A DNA stretch of 15,792 nucleotides from Kiritimatiellia bacterium (GCA_900767325.1 CAAFYT010000009.1:1-15792); one strand, 5' to 3'; counted from the stretch's first letter, positions 1 to 6,429 are shown. A program made the numbers and translations. The notes: generated by a model not told the origin, from the letters alone.

Positions 1-665
1 CTCGCATCGGGATGACGCGCCACCTTGTTGATGCGCTCCTGCAAGGACTGCATTTGAAGCGACTTGCCGACCAGCTCGCGGTTCCCGTAGCGGCGGTAGT
101 CCTTCAGCAGTTTCTCCGCCTCCGGCCCCCATGCCTCCGGCTTGATTCCCGCCGCCATGTTGCGGATGACCATGCCGTAGGCGTCCTCGTCCTGGTAATT
201 GCGGTAGACGAATTGTGCCGCGTCAATGATCTCATGGTACTTCTTCGCGGCAACCGTTGCCTTCTTACCCTCGACAAGATACGGCTGGAACTCCGAGACG
301 TCCTTCTTGAACGCCACCCCGACGGCATCAAGGATCGTATCGCAATCCCCCACGCGGCGATCCAGCAATCCCTTCAAATCGGCGACGATGTTCTCCGGCG
401 CATCGAACGCGCTAATCCAAAAGACCTTCACGCCCTTCTTCTTCAAGTTCTCCAGCGCCTTCGCAAGCATCGGCACGTCCGCCGAGAGCGAAACGCCGAG
501 GATCACGATCTTGTCCCACTTCGAGCCCGCCTCTCCCAGCAACTCCGGCAAACGTCTCCGGCTTACGCCGCACACATCCGCCTTGTTTCCAAAGATTTTC
601 AATGCTGCAGCAGCCGCAGCGGCGTAGTCGTGATAGCCCCATCCGGTCAATATCAATATGTTCAT
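1..665 (-). CDS. Unknown protein with an N-terminal alpha/beta domain, 3' end beyond the window
   Basis: I do not recognise this gene with confidence. The ATG at 665 is preceded by GAGG seven bases upstream and by a promoter at 692-720. The frame stays open to the left edge, giving 221 codons so far. The protein starts MNILILTGWGYHDY and then has a run of alanines (residues 15-21). Alternating strands and helices follow, for example KIVILGVSLSADVP and GVKVFWISAFDAP, so the first 110 residues look like a Rossmann-type alpha/beta domain. The later part is helical and charged, with NYQDEDAYGMVIRNM near residues 150-165. It has no signal peptide or membrane segment, so it is probably cytoplasmic. 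It vaguely recalls a DHH-like or receiver-like input domain, possibly of a longer regulator, but that is a guess. It lies downstream of the phosphate transporter on the same strand, separated by 616 bases. Confidence 0.75.
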   Translation of the reverse strand, partial: MNILILTGWGYHDYAAAAAAALKIFGNKADVCGVSRRRLPELLGEAGSKWDKIVILGVSLSADVPMLAKALENLKKKGVKVFWISAFDAPENIVADLKGLLDRRVGDCDTILDAVGVAFKKDVSEFQPYLVEGKKATVAAKKYHEIIDAAQFVYRNYQDEDAYGMVIRNMAAGIKPEAWGPEAEKLLKDYRRYGNRELVGKSLQMQSLQERINKVARHPDA

Positions 666-670
666 ACTAT

Positions 671-676
671 GCCCTC
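671..676 (-). promoter_or_regulatory. Ribosome binding site of the left-edge gene
   Basis: On the minus strand GAGGGC lies here, with GAGG seven bases before the ATG at 665. It supports that start codon, which is the first ATG after the predicted promoter. Confidence 0.5.
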
Positions 677-691
677 ATCGTTTTGAAACAT

Positions 692-720
692 ATTATATCA
701 TATTTTGACACATCTGGTAA
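692..720 (-). promoter_or_regulatory. Sigma-70-type promoter of the left-edge gene
   Basis: On the minus strand a perfect TATAAT (697-692) is preceded by TGA, making an extended -10 element. TTACCA lies 17 bases upstream (720-715) and matches four of six bases of the -35 consensus. Transcription would start about 20 bases before the ATG at 665, leaving room for the ribosome binding site at 671-676. Confidence 0.6.
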
Positions 721-930
721 CATTTTCAATTGCATTGTTCTTCCGTGGATTTTTCAGTGTGCTGTCCAGAGTCCAGACCCCCTTGTCAAGCGATCAACAG
801 CATGCATCTGCCGAAGACAACCCCGAACCTTCTTTGTGCCTCCTTGCGTCTCTCTGTAGCTAACTCAAAAACGAAAGGGATTTGAAAGGGATTGAACGAC
901 GCGAAGCCAAGGCAGAACGTTAGTGAAGCC

Positions 931-977
931 CTTTTGCCAATCATTGGAGTTAATTCAAAACCTCTGCTGGCAAAAAG
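931..977. repeat. Inverted repeat, possible hairpin
   Basis: CTTTTGCCA at 931-939 can pair with TGGCAAAAAG at 968-977 (eight continuous pairs), with a nested CCAA/TTGG inside. It lies between the left-edge gene and the phosphate transporter. There is no T tract next to it, so its role is unknown. Confidence 0.4.
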
Positions 978-1030
978 CGCGACACGTTATCCCTTTTTTC
1001 TTGAGGTCACTGACGGATAAACCTAAGTGC

Positions 1031-1140
1031 GGTAGACGAGTTTACCCCTTACCCGTTAACGGTTTTTGGGAAAGTGGTATATCACTTTTGCATTTTGCCA
1101 ACAGGGGCTGATGACAAGGCGAAACGGGGACGAAATGAAG
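1031..1140 (+). repeat. Intergenic repeat, copy A
   Basis: This segment is related to 5003-5083. Both copies start with GGTAGACG and include CACTTTTG. They share an identical 21-base stretch beginning TTTGCCAACAGGGG (1094-1114 here), then an AGGCG-like block, and end with GACGAAATGAA. This copy has extra bases in the middle, including the palindrome CCGTTAACGG (1053-1062), and six extra bases before the final block. A small hairpin AAAGTG/CACTTT (1071-1076 and 1083-1088) sits where copy B has a longer stem. I do not recognise the family. Together the copies flank the phosphate genes in direct orientation. Confidence 0.75.
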
Positions 1141-1281
1141 ACCTCATGGGGACACACCCTCCCTTTCCCCTATCTTTATTGCCTTTCATCGCGCTTTCCA
1201 ATTAGACAAGCACCTTCCGCGAGGATGTCCCCCTGCGGCAGGGCGCGCGCCCGAAAATCTTCGTTTGGGCCGAAGGCCGCG

Positions 1282-2976
1282 TCAGTTGCCTTTTCCGCCG
1301 GCGAGCGTTTCGGCGATGTTGAGGTAGTAGGCGCGAACGCGCTCGTAGGCGTTGAGGATGTCGAGCTCGACGAGTACGCGGATCGGGGAATCTGGATCGT
1401 CCGGCCCGACGCGATTGAGCTGTCCCTGCCGGCTCGTGCGCACGAGGTCGTGCAAATCCTTCGAGCGGGACTGCAGGTGCACGAGATCGATGGGCGGAAG
1501 CGGGGATTTCAGGAGCGACGATACCTCTTGCGCGAAGGCTGCCGTGCGGTCGTGGATGTCGAGGAGCATCTGAAGGGAGATGCTGGAAAACGCCTGCCCG
1601 CCTTTACGCAGACGCCGCGTCACCTTGAGAATGGTCGCCGCTTCGTCGGAAATGGACTCCAGCTCGTCGGACATCCTGAGCAGCCGCCGCGCCCGTTCGG
1701 CCACGGAAGTCGGCACACGCTTTGCCATGACCTCGCCGAGGAACTCCGTCACTTCGCGTTGCACGTTGTCGAGAACGTCCTCACGATGGGCGATGTGATC
1801 CTCGAGCTTCTGGTTCGCTTCGCCCGTCAGGACCTTGCGGACGCCCGCGAGCAGTTCGAGGTCGCTGTCGCGCATGAAGGTGACTTCGAGAAGGGCCTGA
1901 TCGCAGGCGATGACGGGCGAAAGATGGCTCGTCATCTTCAGCGCGCTCAAGTGCGGATTGGCTGCGGCTTCGGTGGGGATGAGCCGAGCGACAAGACGCG
2001 CGAACCGCTTCACGAACGGCAGGAACAGCGCGGTCGTGACGAGGTTGAAGAGCGTGTGGATCGCGGCCATCGGCGCAGCGACGTTCGGGTAGGTCGTGAT
2101 GCCGTTTGCCGTGACCGCCTCCGCATAATGGGGAAAGAAGGATGTCGCCACCGGCAGGATGACGGGGCTGAAGAACGGGATGATCACGATCGTTCCGATG
2201 ACATTGAAGAGCGTGTGGGCGAGGGCGGTCTGACGCGCTTCGGCGGATCCGTTGAATGCGGCGAGCCACGCGGTGATGGTCGTGCCGATGTTCATGCCGA
2301 AGACGGTCGCGGCGGCGGCCTCGAAACTCAAGAGCCCCTGCTGCGCGAGAGTCATGGCAACGGCCGTCGTCGCGGCGGAGGATTGGACGACGGCGGTGAA
2401 GACAAGCGAGACGAGAACGCATTTCACCATCCCCCAGATGGAGGTCGCGTCGAGCGACTTGAACATCTCCACGACGGCCGGCAGGGTACGGACGGGCTCC
2501 ACGCCCTCCTTCATCCAGTGAAGCCCCATGAAGATGAACCCGAGTCCCATCAGCGCAAGACCGAAATCGTGGAGACGCTCGCGGTGCTGGAACTGGAAGA
2601 AGTAGAAGACCGCGCCGATCATGATGACGAAGAGCCCGACCATCTTCACGTCCGGCGCGAAGGCGATCAGCCAGGCCGTCGTTGTCGTGCCGATATTCGA
2701 ACCGATGATCACGTTGATGGCCTGAGTCAGGTTCATGAGCCCCGAGGAGACGAATCCGACGGCCATCACCGTGATGATCGACGACGACTGCACGATCATC
2801 GTCGAGACGAGACCTGTTCCAACCCCGGCGAGACGGTGCGTCGTCGCCAGCGACATGAACTTCCTCAGCCCCGATCCGCTGACCGCCTGCAGCCCTTCCG
2901 AGAGATGCTTCATGCCCAAGAGGAACATGCCGAGTCCGCCGCAGACCGTGACCAAAATAGACAGTATGTCGTTCAT
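1282..2976 (-). CDS. nptA: Na+/phosphate cotransporter with PhoU-like C-terminal domain
   Basis: The 564-residue inner-membrane protein is predicted to import phosphate with sodium. It has the duplicated signature of the Na/Pi cotransporter (PNaS) family: QSSS at residues 63-66 followed by GSNIGTTTTAW (92-102), repeated as QSSA (198-201) and GMNIGTTITAW (227-237). Hydrophobic segments fill residues 5-330. Residues 350-564 are helical and charged, like the PhoU-type tail of many bacterial members. The start MNDILSILVTVCGGLGMFLLGMK matches the usual N-terminus. No ribosome binding site precedes the ATG; an extended -10 element ends seven bases upstream, so the mRNA may be leaderless. It is divergent from the PhoB/PhoR-like genes, which, with the Pho-box-like sequences between them, supports phosphate as substrate. 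The symbol is by family; length is typical. Confidence 0.93.
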   Translation of the reverse strand: MNDILSILVTVCGGLGMFLLGMKHLSEGLQAVSGSGLRKFMSLATTHRLAGVGTGLVSTMIVQSSSIITVMAVGFVSSGLMNLTQAINVIIGSNIGTTTTAWLIAFAPDVKMVGLFVIMIGAVFYFFQFQHRERLHDFGLALMGLGFIFMGLHWMKEGVEPVRTLPAVVEMFKSLDATSIWGMVKCVLVSLVFTAVVQSSAATTAVAMTLAQQGLLSFEAAAATVFGMNIGTTITAWLAAFNGSAEARQTALAHTLFNVIGTIVIIPFFSPVILPVATSFFPHYAEAVTANGITTYPNVAAPMAAIHTLFNLVTTALFLPFVKRFARLVARLIPTEAAANPHLSALKMTSHLSPVIACDQALLEVTFMRDSDLELLAGVRKVLTGEANQKLEDHIAHREDVLDNVQREVTEFLGEVMAKRVPTSVAERARRLLRMSDELESISDEAATILKVTRRLRKGGQAFSSISLQMLLDIHDRTAAFAQEVSSLLKSPLPPIDLVHLQSRSKDLHDLVRTSRQGQLNRVGPDDPDSPIRVLVELDILNAYERVRAYYLNIAETLAGGKGN

Positions 2977-2983
2977 GAGAAAA

Positions 2984-2992
2984 ATAGTACCA
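2984..2992 (-). promoter_or_regulatory. Extended -10 element of the phosphate transporter
   Basis: The minus strand reads TGGTACTAT, a TGn motif plus a four-to-five-of-six match to TATAAT, ending seven bases before the ATG at 2976. Transcription would start at or next to the A of the start codon. No good -35 hexamer is present at the usual spacing, as is common for activator-dependent promoters. Confidence 0.5.
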
Positions 2993-2997
2993 CTCCC

Positions 2998-3040
2998 GTG
3001 TTAGGATTCTGTCAGGATTGGAATGTAATTTTTCTGACAC
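2998..3040. promoter_or_regulatory. Candidate Pho boxes between the divergent phosphate genes
   Basis: Two facing sequences resemble the E. coli PhoB box CTGTCATAAAACTGTCAY. On the plus strand 2998-3015 matches 12 of 18 positions; it lies in an 11-base direct repeat, TGTTAGGATTC/TGTCAGGATTG (2999-3020, nine of eleven identical). On the minus strand 3040-3023 matches 13 of 18. The direct-repeat segment ends nine bases upstream of the transporter -10 element, the position where PhoB boxes usually replace a -35. The correctly oriented box for each gene is however farther from its own -10 than in E. coli. Matches were counted by eye. Confidence 0.5.
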
Positions 3041-3055
3041 GATCCGACGCAAATA

Positions 3056-3064
3056 TGAGATAAT
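3056..3064 (+). promoter_or_regulatory. Extended -10 element of the response regulator gene
   Basis: TGAGATAAT carries the TGn motif and a five-of-six -10 hexamer. It ends eight bases before the ATG at 3073. CTGACA at 3034-3039 is a possible -35, but its 19-base spacing is poor. No ribosome binding site lies between this element and the ATG, so the transcript is probably leaderless. Confidence 0.5.
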
Positions 3065-3072
3065 ATCAGCCG

Positions 3073-3747
3073 ATGGAGAAGATTGCGGTCATCGAAGACG
3101 ACCCGGGCATTCGCACGGTGATCCGTCTCGCGCTCAAGGGCGCGGGATTGGGAACGGTTTGCGAGGCCGGGCGAGGCGATGACGGACTCGAACTCGTCTT
3201 GCGCGAAAGGCCCTCGCTGGTCCTACTCGACCTGATGCTACCGGGAAAGGACGGACTGGACGTCTGCCGCGAGATCCGTCGGACGCCCTCGGTCGCGACA
3301 ACGCCCATCGTCATGCTGACGGCGAAATCGACGGAAGAGGATGTCGTCCGGGGGCTGGAACTTGGCGCGGACGACTACATCACCAAGCCGTTTTCGAGGC
3401 AGGTGCTGATCGCAAGGATCAAGGCCGCGCTGCGCCGTCCCGCCCTGCGGCAGGAGCTTGTCTGCACGCTCGGCTCTCTTCGGCTGGACAAGATCGCACG
3501 GACGGTTTCCGTGGACGGCAGGGAACTATCCCTCACGCGGAGCGAGTTCGAGCTTCTGGACAGTCTCGTCGGTCAGCCCGGTCGCGTTCTCACCCGTCCG
3601 CAGATCATCGCCCACATCCAAAGCGAGGAACGGGACGTCACCAACCGCGTGGTTGACACGCTGATGGTCGGACTGCGCCGCAAGCTCGGCGTCTGGGCCG
3701 CGCACATCGACACGATCCGCGGGATCGGCTACCGTCTGACGCCATGA
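3073..3747 (+). CDS. phoB: PhoB-like winged-helix response regulator
   Basis: This 224-residue cytoplasmic DNA-binding regulator belongs to the OmpR/PhoB family, and its length is typical. The receiver domain (residues 1-120) has the acidic pocket E8-D9-D10, the phosphoacceptor D53 in LLDLMLPGKDG, T83 in MLTAKS and K105 in DYITKPF. The C-terminal winged helix (about 130-224) ends with VDTLMVGLRRKLG and IDTIRGIGYRL, the usual recognition-helix and hairpin sequences. The stop codon overlaps the kinase start as ATGA, so the two are translationally coupled. The start at 3073 gives the expected N-terminus; an extended -10 lies eight bases upstream. A phosphate role is inferred from the divergent transporter and the Pho-box-like sequences; sequence alone gives only the OmpR/PhoB family. 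Confidence 0.9.
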   Translation: MEKIAVIEDDPGIRTVIRLALKGAGLGTVCEAGRGDDGLELVLRERPSLVLLDLMLPGKDGLDVCREIRRTPSVATTPIVMLTAKSTEEDVVRGLELGADDYITKPFSRQVLIARIKAALRRPALRQELVCTLGSLRLDKIARTVSVDGRELSLTRSEFELLDSLVGQPGRVLTRPQIIAHIQSEERDVTNRVVDTLMVGLRRKLGVWAAHIDTIRGIGYRLTP

Positions 3748-4940
3748 GACGCTCGCTCACAGTCTATCTTCCGCCCGTTCTGGCGCTGATCGGCCTTTCG
3801 GTCTGCTGCCTTCTCCTGTGGCGGCAGACCGCTCGCTTCCGGGAAAGCGTCGAGACGATCGCCGAAAACGTGCGCGTTTCGCTCATCGACCTGAACGGGA
3901 AGGTCGTCTACGATTCGACGGGGCAGGATCTGCCGAGCCACGCCGCCCGTGCCGAGTTCGAGGCCGTCAAGTCCGACGGACGCGCCCGCAGCATCGTGCG
4001 CGAGTCGGAGACGCTGCACATCGCGATGTTCTATCACGCACGGCGCGTCGGGAACTTCGTCCTGCGCATCGCGGTGCCTTACCAGTCCGTCACAGACGCG
4101 AAGGCCTACGCGGTTCGCGGACTCCTGGCGGCCATCGGCAGCGGCGCGCTCGTGGTTCTCGTGCTCATCTTCTTCATGCGCCGCTACGAGGAGCGGCTCT
4201 CCCGGTTGGCTCTTGAGCGCGACCTACAGGACAAGCTACTCGCGGAAATGCGAAAGCTCGAAGAGTTCCGGCGGGACTTCATCACGAACGTCACCCACGA
4301 GATCAAGACGCCGGTGACGAGCATCCTCGGCGCAGTCGACGTCATTTCGGACAGCGATCCCGGGCTTGACGAACGCGACCGGCGGGAGCTTCTGAAGGTT
4401 CTCAAGAACCAATCCGAACGCCTCAATGCACTGGTTGAAGACATTCTCCAGTTGGCGCGGCTTGAAAAGGCGGAGATTTCGCGCACGACCGATTTCGCGC
4501 TCTGCAATGTCGGCGACATCGTCGAGACCGCCGTCAATCTCGTAAGACCTTTGGCGGAGCGTTCGGGGATCGCGATCAGCGTGGAGCGTCTGCCGGTTCA
4601 GAACCGTTCTTGCGATTCGCGTCTCATCGAGTCGGCGGTCTCGAATCTCGTCCAGAACGCGATCCGCCACAGCGGAACGAAAACCATCGAGGTCGTGGTC
4701 GGAAGCCGTCCCGACGGGAAGGCGGAGATCTGCGTCGCCGATCATGGCATCGGCATTCCAACCGAGTGCCAAGGCAGGATCTTCGAGCGATTCTACCGCG
4801 TCGACAAGGATAGGAGCCGCGCGCTTGGCGGAACGGGGCTTGGCCTTGCCATCGTCAAGCACATCGTCCAACTTCACGGCGGAGAAGTGTCCGTCGAATC
4901 GAAACCCGGCGAAGGCACAACGTTCAAAGTGGTTTTTTAA
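3744..4940 (+). CDS. phoR: PhoR-like membrane sensor histidine kinase
   Basis: The 398-residue kinase is the likely partner of the regulator upstream, whose stop it overlaps by four bases. It has an N-terminal membrane helix (about residues 6-26), a roughly 95-residue extracytoplasmic segment, and a second helix (about 124-146). A short linker leads to the dimerisation domain, with the phospho-accepting His in FITNVTHEIKTPVTSI (about residue 191). The ATPase domain shows the N box (LVQNAIRHS), G1 box (ADHGIGIP), F box (IFERFYRVD) and G2 box (GGTGLGLAIVKHIV). These are all the residues expected of an active kinase. I see no HAMP or PAS domain; E. coli PhoR has a cytoplasmic PAS. The extracytoplasmic part could bind a ligand directly, or the transporter's PhoU-like tail could signal to the kinase; both are inference. 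The phosphate assignment rests on context. Confidence 0.88.
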   Translation: MRRSLTVYLPPVLALIGLSVCCLLLWRQTARFRESVETIAENVRVSLIDLNGKVVYDSTGQDLPSHAARAEFEAVKSDGRARSIVRESETLHIAMFYHARRVGNFVLRIAVPYQSVTDAKAYAVRGLLAAIGSGALVVLVLIFFMRRYEERLSRLALERDLQDKLLAEMRKLEEFRRDFITNVTHEIKTPVTSILGAVDVISDSDPGLDERDRRELLKVLKNQSERLNALVEDILQLARLEKAEISRTTDFALCNVGDIVETAVNLVRPLAERSGIAISVERLPVQNRSCDSRLIESAVSNLVQNAIRHSGTKTIEVVVGSRPDGKAEICVADHGIGIPTECQGRIFERFYRVDKDRSRALGGTGLGLAIVKHIVQLHGGEVSVESKPGEGTTFKVVF

Positions 4941-5002
4941 CAGCCCGAGATCAGGATTCTCTGCTGGACGTTTCACACGCGCTCTCCGGGTCATGCAAAA
5001 CC

Positions 5003-5083
5003 GGTAGACGGGCAAACCCCAAAAGACCTACCACTTTTGGCGTTTGCCAACAGGGGCTGATGATCAGGCGGAGACGAAATGAA
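5003..5083 (+). repeat. Intergenic repeat, copy B
   Basis: This is the shorter partner of the repeat at 1031-1140. It has GGTAGACG (5003-5010), CACTTTTG (5033-5039 region), the 21-base identical core (5043-5063) and GACGAAATGAA (5073-5083). It occupies the gap between two convergent genes, the kinase (ends 4940) and the small basic protein (ends 5140), and abuts the latter's terminator. Its hairpin at 5011-5048 is far stronger than that of copy A. Confidence 0.75.
5011..5048. repeat. Long hairpin inside repeat copy B
   Basis: GGCAAAC (5011-5017) pairs with GTTTGCC (5042-5048), and CCAAAAG (5019-5025) pairs with CTTTTGG (5034-5040). The 14-pair stem has a single C/C mismatch and the eight-base loop ACCTACCA. 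No T tract follows on either strand, so it is not a standard terminator. It could still stabilise the 3' end of the kinase mRNA. Confidence 0.6.
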
Positions 5084-5113
5084 AAGCGCCCGAGGCGGAT
5101 GCCTCGAACGCTT
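5082..5113 (-). terminator. Intrinsic terminator after the small basic protein gene
   Basis: On the minus strand the stem CGAGGC-ATCC-GCCTCG is extended by AGCG/CGCT across a small internal loop and followed by TTTTCATTT. It lies 27 bases after the stop at 5140 and would end transcription of the whole minus-strand gene run. Confidence 0.75.
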
Positions 5114-5139
5114 CATCTGATTGGAAATCAGCAACCGAA

Positions 5140-5295
5140 TCAAGCCTCGGGCTTGGTCTTCTTCAAACCAAGGCCACGGCAACCTTCCTTCCACTCCCCA
5201 CGCTTCTGCAACAGATTCACGCGCTCGAAACGCTTGAGAACGTTGCGCTTGGTCTTGATGCTGCCGGACCCCTTAAGCGATGCATGCTGGCTCAT
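5140..5295 (-). CDS. PVC-type small basic protein
   Basis: This 51-residue lysine- and arginine-rich protein starts MSQHASLKGSGSIKTKRNVL and continues KRFERVNLLQKRGEWKEG before a GLKKTKPEA tail. It matches, from memory, the small basic protein family of Chlamydiae and Verrucomicrobia (described in TIGR04137, name suggesting an rRNA link). Function is not established; size and charge fit a ribosome- or RNA-associated role. The ATG at 5295 has AAGGAAG about eight bases upstream. Its own strong promoter (5324-5352) and an intrinsic terminator (5082-5113) make it a possible monocistronic, highly expressed gene as well as the last gene of the upstream run. It is the best taxonomic marker in the window. 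Confidence 0.88.
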   Translation of the reverse strand: MSQHASLKGSGSIKTKRNVLKRFERVNLLQKRGEWKEGCRGLGLKKTKPEA

Positions 5296-5323
5296 TTTCT
5301 TTTCTTCCTTTCAATAGGTGCGT

Positions 5324-5352
5324 AGTATATCATTTTTCGGCGGGCGTTTCAA
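5324..5352 (-). promoter_or_regulatory. Strong promoter of the small basic protein gene
   Basis: On the minus strand TTGAAA (5352-5347) and TATACT (5329-5324) are separated by exactly 17 bases; each matches five of six consensus bases. The -10 is preceded by TGA, which is also the stop codon of the parvulin gene, so it is extended as well. The start point would fall about 20 bases before the ATG at 5295, leaving room for the ribosome binding site. Confidence 0.75.
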
Positions 5353-6418
5353 CCGCGCCCGCAGGAGCATCGCCCTCCTCCGCCGACGGCAGAAGGTGCT
5401 GATACGCCTCGGCAGCCTCGATCTTCGCCTCCTTGATCGAATCCATCACGAACGTGCGAATGAACGCCTGGCTGTCACGCTGGTCGAGGTAGCCCTTGAC
5501 CTGCTCGACCGAAGGAACCTCTTGCACCGGACTGGTCTTGATCAGGATGTGGCTCGCGCGAACCTTCTCGGGCGAGGCGGGCGTGTCGCCCTTCGCCTCT
5601 ACCGCCGGAATCTTCTTCGTGACGAGGATGAGGTGATAGCCGAAATCGGTCTTCACCGGATCGGACACCTTGCCGACAGGCAGCTTGAACGCGGCTTCGT
5701 CGAACTCCTTCACCATCGCGCCGTGCGTGAACTCGTCGAGATCGCCGCCGCGCTCTTTCGACGGGCAGTCCGACTTCGCCTTCGCGATTTCGGCGAACTT
5801 CGCGAAGAGCTGGTCGGCGGGAACCTTGTCGAGCTCCTGCTTGATGAGCTTGATGGACTTCTCGGCCGCCGCCACGGACTTCGCGCTCTCCAGGTTGTTG
5901 GAGACGATGCCGGCGATAATCTCCTTCGCCTTCGCGGTGTTGTCGCCCTTCACCTGCTTCGCCTGCTCGCCCTTCACGAACTTGTCGATGAGGATGAGGT
6001 TCGAGAACTGCTTGCGCGCATGCTCGACGCCCATCGGATCCTTCGCGAACGCCTCTTCGAGCGACTTCGGCCCCTCGGGCATCTTCGCGGAAATCTTGGC
6101 GAATTCGTCTTCACGCTCCTTGCGGTCGGCATCGGTCACGACGATCCCCGCCGCCTGCGCCTTCGCGAGAAGCGCGTTCTCGACGATGAAGCTCTGCACG
6201 ATCTCGTTGCCGATCTGCTGACGCGCGAACTCCATGTCGCTCGCCGGAATGCGATCGCCCTGCGCGGCGATGACCTTCTCGATCTGCGCGTCAAGTACGC
6301 TCTTCGACATCGTCACGCCGTTGACCGAAACCGCAATCTCCTCCTCGCACGCCTTCTCGCAGCATCCCGCCGCCATCGCGCCCGCCAGAACGGCCGCGCC
6401 AATCATCTTGATGTTCAT
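5330..6418 (-). CDS. Lipoprotein peptidyl-prolyl isomerase, parvulin type, with permuted motif order
   Basis: The 362-residue protein has a lipoprotein-like signal (MNIKMIGAAVLAGAMAAGC, lipid Cys 19), so it is likely anchored in the cell envelope and helps fold exported proteins, like PrsA or SurA. Residues 24-160 resemble a SurA-type helical N-domain (VNGVTMSKSVLDAQIEKV). Residues 200-268 carry parvulin motifs: SDCPSKERGGDLDEF, MVKEFDEAAFKLPVGKVSDPV and FGYHLILVTKK. The strand that normally opens the domain, ASHILIKT, lies instead at 288-295, after the motif that normally closes it. This looks like a circular permutation within the domain. A strong AAGGAG five bases before the ATG overlaps the recO stop codon; the genes are nine bases apart. 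Activity is inferred from the family; no substrate can be named. Confidence 0.88.
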   Translation of the reverse strand: MNIKMIGAAVLAGAMAAGCCEKACEEEIAVSVNGVTMSKSVLDAQIEKVIAAQGDRIPASDMEFARQQIGNEIVQSFIVENALLAKAQAAGIVVTDADRKEREDEFAKISAKMPEGPKSLEEAFAKDPMGVEHARKQFSNLILIDKFVKGEQAKQVKGDNTAKAKEIIAGIVSNNLESAKSVAAAEKSIKLIKQELDKVPADQLFAKFAEIAKAKSDCPSKERGGDLDEFTHGAMVKEFDEAAFKLPVGKVSDPVKTDFGYHLILVTKKIPAVEAKGDTPASPEKVRASHILIKTSPVQEVPSVEQVKGYLDQRDSQAFIRTFVMDSIKEAKIEAAEAYQHLLPSAEEGDAPAGAVETPAEK

Positions 6419-6423
6419 AGCTT

Positions 6424-6429
6424 CTCCTT
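6424..6429 (-). promoter_or_regulatory. Ribosome binding site of the parvulin gene
   Basis: The minus strand reads AAGGAG five bases before the ATG at 6418. It overlaps the recO stop codon (6430-6428), so ribosomes ending recO would be placed at the next start. Confidence 0.7.

Larger units (their letters stand above)
666..1281. other. Gene-poor intergenic region with small repeats
   Basis: No convincing gene lies here on either strand; the short open frames have no ribosome binding site and no recognisable sequence. The region holds the promoter of the left-edge gene (692-720), a tandem GTCCAGA doublet (764-777), a doublet of GAAAGGGATT with an 11-base period (873-893), and an inverted repeat TTTTGCCA/TGGCAAAA (932-939 and 968-975). 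It also holds the intergenic repeat copy at 1031-1140. GC-rich palindromes downstream of the transporter stop (for example GGGCGCGCGCCC near 1240-1252) have no T tract, so I do not call a terminator. The segment is AT-richer than the flanking genes. Confidence 0.6.

Noticed and set aside
923..1111. 62-residue plus-strand open frame in the left intergenic region
   Set aside because: There is no ribosome binding site or family resemblance, and it runs into repeat copy A.
1226..1281. Terminator after the phosphate transporter
   Set aside because: GC-rich palindromes occur here, but none is followed by a T tract on the minus strand.
1066..3063. Long plus-strand open frame opposite the phosphate transporter
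   Set aside because: Its translation is a charged Arg/Asp/His-rich string without any motif. It is the antisense shadow of a gene whose motifs are clear.
5003..5083. Fluoride-riboswitch-like GCTGATGA
   Set aside because: Only this short piece resembles the riboswitch 3' part; the 5' half and the expected pseudoknot are missing, and the element lies downstream of genes, not upstream of a fluoride exporter.
5051..5120. Possible hammerhead ribozyme in repeat copy B
   Set aside because: CTGATGA and GAAA are present and the terminator stem could mimic stem III, but the bases between them cannot form stem II, and the sequences beside the core cannot form stem I. Copy A fits even less.
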